Shown here: positions 51,778 to 60,000 of the stretch, piece by piece
Numbering within the stretch: the first letter of the stretch is position 1
Layout: the number at the start of each line of letters is the position of its first letter
Assembly: GCF_008831285.2 (NCBI RefSeq)
Contig: NC_045140.1
Span: 17,732,370 to 17,792,369, forward strand
DNA from: Nymphaea colorata
Lineage: Eukaryota; Streptophyta; Magnoliopsida; Nymphaeales; Nymphaeaceae
Length of the DNA: 60,000 nt
Reading direction: 5' to 3'
Position numbers and translations under genes: made by a program
The notes under the pieces: model-generated
Told to the model about the DNA's origin: nothing
Databases searched by the model: none
The model's input: only the letters and a program-made list of their open reading frames with translations

Positions 51778-54700
51778 CTTCAGCATGCACACACATGTTG
51801 TATATGATATATACCTTGCTACACCCTCATCCAAGTTTTCTTGAAAAAATAACACCTGGGCCAGCATCCACACCATGTACACTTTGTGACATAGGCTAGT
51901 ATAGGTACTCAATCTTCAAAATATTTTCTATTTGGTTCCTCTTCAACTTGTCAAATGAAAGAGTGAAATGAAAATAAAAAAGAAAAGACAAGTTTAGGAT
52001 GTCTATTTTGGTTATAGTCTAGGTGCCAGTTTTAAATAAAACATAATTGATTGTAAATATTTACTGTTCTAATCCTTAGTTGAATCTTTTTCAAGAACTG
52101 GGTTTCTCTTAAAGCTGCATTGTGAGTTGTTGAACTGGTTAAAATTCATGAGAAAGATCACAAGCACACTTAAAGTTTGGTTCATGAGTTAGTAAGGAAC
52201 ATTCTTATGTATTAGAAGCATCACCGATTCACCAAGGTGTTTTCTGCAAGCGTTTTTTTGTTCTTGTCCTGCTGCTGTTGACATTTATCTGTCTTCTTTC
52301 AGGTAGTGGTAATAGATCTTGACTATAATCGAATCTCAACAACGGAAGAAATACCTTCTATTCCAGAGCCTGAATTAAGCTTTCTTCGTGGTGAAATCAT
52401 GAAACTCTTATATCCAAATGTGATTGAAATAGATCTGATGAAAGGGAATGGAGAGGGTACATTTGGTCGTTCCCTTAGGGGTGTCAACAAACCTTGGAGC
52501 AAGGATCATGACCTTCAATTGAGGTATTGAACTTCCAGAGAGGTTTAAGTCAATTTCTTCACCAAAAGCTTTTGCTAATCCAAATTTGTTCTTTCTTCTT
52601 AATAAGCTTCGAATTGCAGAACCATAAGTTGGAGGGGGTGGGGTGTTAATCTTTTAATTTCTTTATATATATATATAATATATGTTCTGTTTTTCTTATT
52701 TTTCTTTAGTCTTTTATTATTTTATTTTATTTTATTTTATTGCTAATGACTGTTTTATCAAATAACGAACAGGCCTTAGCTGCTACTTTGACTAGTTAAA
52801 TGGCTAGGTTCTAGCAATTGGACCAGGCAATGGCTAGCCATCTTTTCAACCTGTATGTAAAGGGGATTGGGATCCCTTCACATCAGTGTTTGTTCTCTAT
52901 GTGCTAATTGTGTGTTTTTTGCACACTCAGCCATTGATTTCTCCATTCACCCTTGTTCATTTTCATGAAGAATTACTAGTTATCGAGCTTGTGGAACTCT
53001 CATTTCGAAAGAGTTATATCAGTTCTGACTGAAAGTGAAGACAGTATTATAGTTTCTTTTATGTCTATGTAGGTCCGGACTCTGAAATTATCTCATTATT
53101 TTATTGTTTCTAACTTTTCCCTGTGATGTGGTGATATGTTGAGCCATGTTAATTTTATTAAGATATTTTCTTCATAATTTTGGTGACTAGTAATTCCATT
53201 TCATGAATGTTGGGTTGAGTGATGGATTGGTCTTTTCTTCTTGATCAACATATCCTTTTTGATGCTTTTCTAGGTTGATCTTTTTACGATTCCTTGCAAC
53301 CATTTTAAGCGGCTACCGCAACTTTCTGGTATGCCTTATGACTTATTTACTCTTTTTCGGTTTACCTATTCCATGTTCAAGCTTTAGTTCATGAAAAGAG
53401 GTTTCCTGCAACATGTATGTGTCTTTACAGTGCTGTTAGTCCACATCTTTCTAACAGGAAAATACAGCTGTAAATGTCTTCAACTCACAGGCATTTCTAA
53501 AGAAACGATCTCGCATGACTAATCTACCTCCAGATCCAATGGTGAGATCAGAAATATGTTTGCAGACCAATATCAGTTTTTTTCATGTCGATGAGCATGC
53601 ATATCATGCTTCTGTATTGATATTGGTTTTTCCTTTCACTTTACAGCTAATGCAGTTTCTAGATTCCCAAGGTTTTCTTGATTTTTTGGAGAGGTGTACT
53701 CACTCTGATGAGAATAGCAACAATCTTCTTGACAAGTTGCAAGATGCAGTTGGGAGAGGCCAGAACCCTTCCTCTGTTCTTCCCATGATTTCAGCTGAGC
53801 TTGAAACACTAACAATAGCTGATCCAGTTGTAGGAGTTGGAGGTAATGGTGATGGCTTGTTTTGCATAACTGCAAATACTTTGTGGTTTGCTTGTTGGAA
53901 ATGCCAGGGAAAATTAAGAATGAGGAATGTCTCATATATGGAGCTTTTCTCCTTGTTATCAGGATCTGGGGCAAGATATTGTTATGATAGGTTTCCTGCA
54001 AATGTTCGGACTGAGGAGCAAGAAGAAAGGAGAAAAGCAATTCTTGCCGCAGCAAGTGGTGCCCTAGAGTACCAGAGTAGACATACTCCAAGGTTTTTGT
54101 CTTTCCTTAAGTGAACAAATGTGTTGTATTTTTATTATGTAAGAACAATGTGACAGAAGATAAGATATAAGTATTTGGTGAAATAATTGATGGTACTGGT
54201 AGTACGTCCTACTAGCTGTTCAACACTTTGGTTTTTATCATAGTCAATATTTTCTTGACAATTTCTTGGCAAGGCTTTTCTTATTTTTCCTAAAATATAA
54301 TCTTCCCGACAAAAGTCTTTGGAAAATTGTCGAAGTCAAGAAGTTTGAAAAAGTATAGAAAGGAAATACATTTTGTCATATACTTGTTGCGAGATATAAA
54401 AGGATTACTGTAATAATTTTCTTAGATTTAAAAGCAACAGTGAAATAGAAAACTTACAACCGAAATATACAAAAAGGAACTTAAAGAAATTGCAAGATAT
54501 TGTGTTATTATGGTTCATATAATTTTGTTACTATTTGAAAATACTATGATATTTTTCTGGTATTATTGACTGGTAGAATGCTGATAACATCATGATGTTG
54601 TCAAAACCATTTGGTACATCAATGTTTTGGTATATAGTTTACCAATACATCATATATGAAACTTGCATGCTTCCCGCAGTGTCACCAGGATAAAAGAGCT

Positions 54701-57700
54701 ATGATACAGACATATGGTTCATCAGTACATGAGATATGTTGCCACTAGTTCTGTGCGTGCATGTGACCTCTGGAAAAAGAGATTTACATTCATAGATGTT
54801 CATGTATTCCAGGTTAATAGGAAAAAAAAAAACATGGCGCTCATATCTCAAGAGACATCTTGAGTTTCTAAACCATGATAGATAGATTATGGCATTTTGC
54901 TAATGTGTACGAATTATCTTGCTGTAGATAAATATTGTCTTTTAACTATTTAGTTATTTCGTGAGATCTTTAGGTAATTATGCCATTGTTATTTATTTAA
55001 CTTTTGTCTCTTTCTTACTCAACCCTGCATTTTTGCTGTCAGCTCTCCTTCAGTCTCATCAGCAATTACAGAAAGCCTCAGTCCACGTGAAAGAGCTGTA
55101 AGCAATTAATAGATCTCAGTTGCATATTCAACAAATTAATCTACTACAGCAATCTCTTGCAATTTTTTAGGGCCTAGTATTTTTGTTTCTAGCAATAATC
55201 AGTCTCTTTGTTTGCAGGCTGAGAGAGAGCGAATGGTTTTGGACATACAAGTAAAACTGCAGGTGAATATTCCTTTGAAACTTATTTCTTGTTAAAATTT
55301 TATAATCAAAGTGGTTTCATGTCCAGACATATAAGATTATTTTACATCCTTTTGGTTATATACCTGCCATCTTATCATTATTTTTTTCTGTATACTATTT
55401 TCTAGTTGTCAGTTTTAATATGCTGCTTGCATAGACTACTTCTTTTGTTCTGCTTTTGTCAATTCATTTTGAATGATGCTGTTGCTTGAAAGGGTGAGTT
55501 ATGATGTCTTTGAGCAGCCATTGATGGTGACATTTTCAAAATGTCATGATATTATCCCATTTGAAGGTCAATAACATCATTGGCAGATGCTAACGGGCAT
55601 TCCAGTGGAAGGTCATTCATTTTGGTGGAAAAACTCTAGATATCATTAATGAATATAGACCTGGATATTATCATGGTGTACCATTGGGATCACTTTTTCA
55701 CCACCAGTAATATTACCATGATGCTGTTACTACTCTTTGTTTGTTAACCATAACTGCTGCTAATTATTCCTGTGGCAAGTACCGGTGCCACTAACATGAT
55801 ACAAGAGAAGCATCATAGGTTGGCTGATTAGTTTTCAGGTGGGTTTGCATTCTATTTGCCATAAGCTTTATCATGATCTTGTAAATGAAGTAGCCAAACT
55901 GGGCCAATAACCTATGAGCCAAAAAGCACTCGCGAACCAAAGAGTCAGAGCTTTGCTCATTGGGAAACTGTAGTGAGGTTCATATATTTCTTGACAAGTG
56001 ACCATCATTTATCATCTTTGTCATCACCAACTTTTCTCATTCATAACTTATCCTTCTTTTGTTGTCATCTTAGTGAAATCAATTTGGAAGGAAAATATAA
56101 GATTCTTCGTGGCAGTTTTTCTTTTTAATGTTTGTGAATAATGGGTGAGGCCAAACAGAGTGTAAGTAAGCTGCAGCATTCTTGTGTCTGTGAAGCTGGG
56201 GAGAACCCTTTAGCTTTCAAACTTGAGAACCTTGGGCAATGTCTCTAAACCTAGTAACTTGGGATTCGATCTGCTCAATATCAGCTTGGTACTTGGTCGT
56301 CAATTTGGTGACTCAGGCCTGGTTTTGTTGACCATTATTGAAAAAAGGAAATATGTAAGTTGTCATTTAAATATCTGTTTATCTTATACCATTTAATCTA
56401 GCCAAGAAAGTAATATTTTTATTCAGGTACATGCAAGTGAAATAACACTTAATTCAAGAAGCAGACCACAAGTAAAATACTTCTACTGAACAGTGAGAAT
56501 GGTAAAGCTCAAAGTGACAAACAAAAACATACAGAAGAAGAAAACCTTACAGTCAGAAACAAGACAATTGAAGCAAAGCTGCAAATATAACACAGAGATT
56601 CTCAGAGGCCAAATCCCAGGTTCTGCTTGAAAATAAAAAAGAATAAGGATAATATAAAATCGACATTGAAAAACCCAAAAAATAAAAAAGTACCTCCATC
56701 ATGCGAAGGGGGACTGTTTACACCAGCCCAGATGTTGAAAAACAATGGTTGAAAAAAGGTTAAACAGCAGAAAGAATGGGAGAGAAAAAGGGATGAGAGA
56801 ACCCTATGGAGACCAAAATTAATTGCTCGGGTCTTTTCCTTCTAAAAAGTTTTTAGATTATTCAAATAATTAATATTTTGAGATTTATTTGATATACTGT
56901 GTATCTTGTATATTCCTACCCCACCTCTCATTCTCTTTAAAATGTGATTTTATATGTGAACCCTTGAGGAACCTTAGATGCTTAGATTTCAATCATCCTT
57001 GTGTGGTGCTATGTGCAATCACTGAATTGTTGGTTGACATGACTCCTAATAATATTTTATGTTTTCTTATTACTTTTTTCACTTTAAATATTTTGTCTAG
57101 TACCACCTACTTTAAATGTGACATGAAGACGTGTACCCACTTAAACCGACTAATCCTGACTAGTCTTAACTAGTCTTTTTACTTTTAAGGGTCTTGACTG
57201 ACCTAAATCCAACTTGGAATTTTGACAACTAAGTCCACTGAGTTTTTAAAAGTTGGTGTTTGGATCTTCAGAAGGGATAAAAACTTGATAGTTTTGATTC
57301 ATCAGTGAACAGAAGGATTTTGATGATATTGAATTTTTTGTGCAAATATTGTTGATGTATGATGCTCGGTTCACTTGACAGGGACTGTGGCTGCGTCTTC
57401 TGAAGCTAGGAGCAACCGATGATCCTCTTTCATCATTTGAATATGGAACAATTCTTGGTATGACTGGAGTTATCTCCTTTGCTCCATTCTGGATTTTGAG
57501 GTTTAAAATTGGTAACGTTAATTGTGTAAGTACTCCAATTTGTGCAAATTAATGCTTTGAATACTTAAATTTTGCTTTTTTCAGCATTGATTGAATCTGA
57601 TGCTGAGGGAATTGGTGGTAGAGGGTTTGTTGAATGTATCAGGGAACACATCCACTCGGTGAGGCAGATTGGACACTAACACGTTAGTCAAAATTTGTAG

Positions 57701-58427
57701 ATGTTTGGACTTTATTAATCTTTATCTGCAATCAGGGATGGGTCTGCCGCTTGACTGATGAACAATTTGTTGCTGTAAAAGAGCTGGTATGTCCATTTGA
57801 CACTTGGAACAACTGCGGGGTGCTAACATATGTTGATAATGTGGGTTTATTTTGTTGGAATGTGGAGCCGGATCTATACTTAATAGGCTTTTCCCTAATT
57901 TGCACGAATTTGTGTAAGGGCATTTATGTAATTTTTCGTTCTGTGGGTTTGCCCTAGTTCCCATGATTAAGGAATGGTGGTGGGGGAGGGAGGGAAAGGG
58001 TCTTGTAGAGCTTTTTGTGATAGTGAAAAAATCCTGTGTGGTCGTATATGTAGCAGAACTTTGTCTCCAGACCATGTAAAAATCCTTATGTTTTCTTCTT
58101 TCTCTTCTTCGTTTTCTTTTTTTGGTGTCGTAAGTGAGAGAGAGAGAGAGGGCCTCATTCCTAACATAATTCCACAGAAAATTAGTTTGTATGCTGAATG
58201 AATTAAGATTTATGATTGATATTCTATGGCACTTCATTTTTATTCCAGTTAAAAACTGCTATTGGTCGTGCCACCTCGCGGACTGATATGGCAACTGTAA
58301 GAGATGCACTTGAAGTTTCTGCTGAAATGTATAGAAAGGACTCTAGTAATATGCCGGACTATGTTCAGCGCCATCTTTCTTCCATATCGACATGGGATGA
58401 ATTGCGGTATGCTTTCTTCACTTTCTT

Positions 58428-58488
<61 letters not shown>

Positions 58489-58758
58489 CACACATTTGAA
58501 CATCACATTTTTCTCTGAAAGCAAACCTGGATAGAAGTGAACACTGAATTGTACTTGTGTGAAGGCCAATATGGTGGAAATTTCTCTTTTAAATTTTCAA
58601 TGGATGCTTAGATGTTTTTCTACATCTGAAAGGTTCAACCAAATTACTTTTTCATGTTATCACTTATCAGATTTTTTTAATACATATTATGGCTGTACCT
58701 TTTATTTCAGATTTTGGGAAGGATATTTTGATAGTCTAATGGAACGCTCGTCAGACAA
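42185..58758 (+). CDS. SCD1: DENN-domain protein SCD1 (STOMATAL CYTOKINESIS-DEFECTIVE 1), 5' part
   Basis: Nineteen coding exons: 42185-42367, 45190-45283, 47162-47363, 47621-47762, 47898-47998, 49408-49471, 50650-50763, 52303-52523, 53274-53328, 53458-53541, 53647-53842, 53963-54092, 55043-55097, 55218-55262, 57382-57457, 57585-57658, 57736-57786, 58249-58406, 58711-58758. They give 697 residues plus two bases; every intron is GT-AG and the frame stays open. SCD1 is a DENN-WD40 protein of about 1,190 residues that acts with SCD2 and RabE GTPases in exocytosis, endocytosis and cell-plate formation. The start gives [16 protein letters not shown] (4-19), the upstream DENN portion. Core DENN runs include [20 protein letters not shown] (161-180), [21 protein letters not shown] (252-262) and [20 protein letters not shown] (273-292). 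Downstream DENN follows at about 301-420, then a charged linker. The C-terminal WD40 repeats lie beyond the window. The small exons 6, 9 and 14 (64, 55 and 45 nt) were placed by family conservation. Intron 5 uses the less usual donor GTCAGT. Confidence 0.97.
42368..45189 (+). other. SCD1 intron 1 (2.8 kb)
   Basis: This intron joins the exon ending QLPT to the one beginning CVLPAG. It is AT-rich. No coding sequence or intact mobile element was recognised in it. Confidence 0.85.
46083..46364 (-). mobile_element. tRNA-derived SINE with 17-bp target-site duplication, in SCD1 intron 2
   Basis: The body (46100-46347) is flanked by identical 17-bp direct repeats ttcctttggtattagtt at 46083-46099 and 46348-46364. 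Read on the minus strand it begins GCCTCAAGGGGCATAGCG and has a polymerase III A box TAGCGTAGCTG (46334-46324) and B box GTTCGATTC (46289-46281), both full matches to consensus and separated as in tRNA genes. It ends in a tract of A residues. A (C)n run of about a dozen bases lies at 46155-46166. These are the marks of a tRNA-derived SINE mobilised by a LINE reverse transcriptase. The perfect duplication suggests a fairly young insertion. The SINE family (for example Au-like) cannot be named without a comparison. Confidence 0.93.
48155..48183. repeat. (TA)n tract and low-complexity A/T DNA in SCD1 intron 5
   Basis: A TA run is followed to about 48520 by homopolymeric A and T runs interspersed with acgtgttttt-like words. 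There is no coding content. Confidence 0.85.
48575..48744. repeat. Perfect long palindrome in SCD1 intron 5
   Basis: The left arm 48575-48651 is the exact reverse complement of the right arm 48668-48744 (77 bases each), around a 16-base AT-rich spacer. Each arm is an (AT)n run plus about 40 bases of mixed sequence (tatttatgtgtgtttgtgtg and gtctttacatataat). A related AC-rich and AT segment follows at 48745-48791. The arms are not simple repeats throughout, so the symmetry is not merely from AT repetition. Confidence 0.93.
51704..51774. repeat. (AG)35 microsatellite in SCD1 intron 7
   Basis: An uninterrupted AG run of 71 bases within intron 7 (50764-52302). The flank on its left is GC-richer than the rest of the intron. 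Confidence 0.97.
52707..52741. repeat. (ATTTT)n microsatellite in SCD1 intron 8
   Basis: A short run of attttatttt units in intron 8 (52524-53273). Confidence 0.8.
55263..57381 (+). other. SCD1 intron 14 (2.1 kb)
   Basis: The long intron between the exon ending DIQVKLQ and the one beginning [10 protein letters not shown]. No gene, RNA or intact mobile element was recognised in it. Confidence 0.85.
58429..58486. repeat. Compound microsatellite (CT)n(CA)n in SCD1 intron 18
   Basis: CT run at 58429-58452 followed directly by CA run at 58453-58486; it begins 23 bases after the 5' splice site at 58407. Confidence 0.96.
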
Positions 58759-60000
58759 GTATGTTTCCTGTTATTCGTTCATATGTTTCTCTTAGTTCAC
58801 AGTAATGTGCCCTTACATTTTTTTAGGAGCAATTATTGTATACTTTAATTTGTTGCAACATGTAACAAAGTGAATGTTCTTAATTGGCAGATATTTTAAT
58901 AATTTTTGGGGCATCGAATTTCTTTGTTTTCAATAGCATGTTAGTAAAGATTTCGCTGAAGTAAAAGCCTTTCTTTTCACTTTTCTCGTGTAACCTTATA
59001 ATCCTGTCATTCTGAAGCACTAATGTGCTGAAGTGACTGCAAATTGTTGCATTACAGTGCTGCTAATAGAAAGTTAGCCTATGAAAGCTGATTATTTATC
59101 GAGTGCCACTCTAATGGTTCAGAAAAACATACCCAGTTTGGGGAGTTGGTCAGTCAGAATCGAGTACATCTTTAGTGGATTAGGTAGCTGCAATTTAGAA
59201 ACAAGCACTCATCTTGGGAATCTGTAACTGAGAAATAACCAGTGCCATCTCCATAGGAAGCTCTAACCCAGAAACAACAAGCTGTTATCACCACACGGCA
59301 TGTCTTTGTTTGTGCTCATTCCTGCAGTGGAAAGTATGACCATCTTGAATTTCTCAGGATGTAGATGCTTGTTTCATTCTGGAAAACGAAAAGAATTCCA
59401 AAATTGTCAAGTGTAAGCTCATCAACATTGCCATACTGCTCCACTATTTCGTGTAGTTCAGGTTTTAGGAATTAAAAATAGAACTCTGAAAATTTTGTAG
59501 AATAATTTGCAGTTCCATCAATCATCTGAAATTCTTTCTGAAAATATTGCATTTGAAAGTGATGATTAATTGATTATGTGCTTCTGTACATGCTTGCTTG
59601 TTTACTTGTACAGAGTATTTCTTGTGTTTTCCTGTGGGTATTTGATGTTACAGCAGGGCACCTGAATTACTTTGAAAACAAAATGTGCGGCTTGATCTTC
59701 CATAATATTGTCAATGCTACCTAGCTGTGTCCACGGAGGCTACATGTCAGTATTGTATTTTAAAATCCTTAAGAGCAAAATAATGTGGTATAACTGTATC
59801 CAATACATAGATGCATAAACCTTTTAATTGTGGAGAAGAGAAACATTTGTCTAGTCTAATTTAAATATTTTCTTTCCTACAATGTCTCCATGACATCTTT
59901 ACTGCATGTTCTCGGTTGGTGTATAATTAATAATTGTGAAGCTAATGTGCATACAACAGCTTTCAATTGTGCCATTTAATAGTCTCTTGACATTCGTCTG
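58759..60000 (+). other. SCD1 intron 19, runs off the window
   Basis: After the donor at 58759 I find no downstream SCD1 exon up to the right edge, so the next exon and the WD40 region are presumed to lie beyond it. Confidence 0.65.

Noticed and set aside
59055-59092. Possible SCD1 exon 20 after ttacag at about 59058
   Set aside because: The frame that continues from exon 19 stops after about ten codons and the residues do not resemble the conserved downstream SCD1 sequence.

Overview
This is nuclear DNA of a flowering plant. The window is AT-rich, its three clear genes are split by long GT-AG introns, and the space between them holds small non-autonomous transposons (MITEs), a SINE and long compound microsatellites. 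All three genes are conserved plant families: a cell-wall enzyme, a chloroplast redox enzyme and a DENN-WD40 trafficking protein. The species cannot be fixed from the sequence alone.

Layout. Positions 1-7.5 kb are repeat-dominated: a roughly 1 kb block occurs twice (1-1080 and 5449-6425), and between the copies lie a 283-bp MITE and a 1.7-kb foldback element made of diverged ~190-bp subrepeats in opposite orientations. A fragment of an FBD (F-box-associated) domain lies at 5209-5514 on the minus strand. Positions 7527-10599 (minus) hold a complete four-exon xyloglucan endotransglucosylase/hydrolase (XTH) gene of 287 residues. Positions 10.6-15.5 kb are intergenic. Positions 15584-21930 (plus) hold a complete six-exon gene for the catalytic subunit of ferredoxin-thioredoxin reductase (154 residues, all six CXC cysteines spaced as in the family). 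Positions 22-42 kb are a long stretch in which I recognise no gene; it holds two hAT-like MITEs of one family, microsatellites, a polypurine tract and some unexplained GC-richer open stretches. Positions 42185 to the right edge (plus) hold the first 19 coding exons (697 residues) of SCD1 (STOMATAL CYTOKINESIS-DEFECTIVE 1); its WD40 half lies beyond the window. SCD1 introns carry a SINE with a perfect 17-bp target-site duplication, a perfect 77-bp-arm palindrome and several long microsatellites.

The three genes have no evident functional linkage beyond being neighbours, as is normal in plants. I found no new multi-gene system. The items most worth a second look are structural: the intact-looking SINE, the foldback element with an adjoining MITE, the cruciform-capable intron palindrome, and the compound microsatellites lying within about 25 bp of 5' splice sites. 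Exon boundaries were assigned by hand from reading frame, splice consensus and family conservation, without transcript data.
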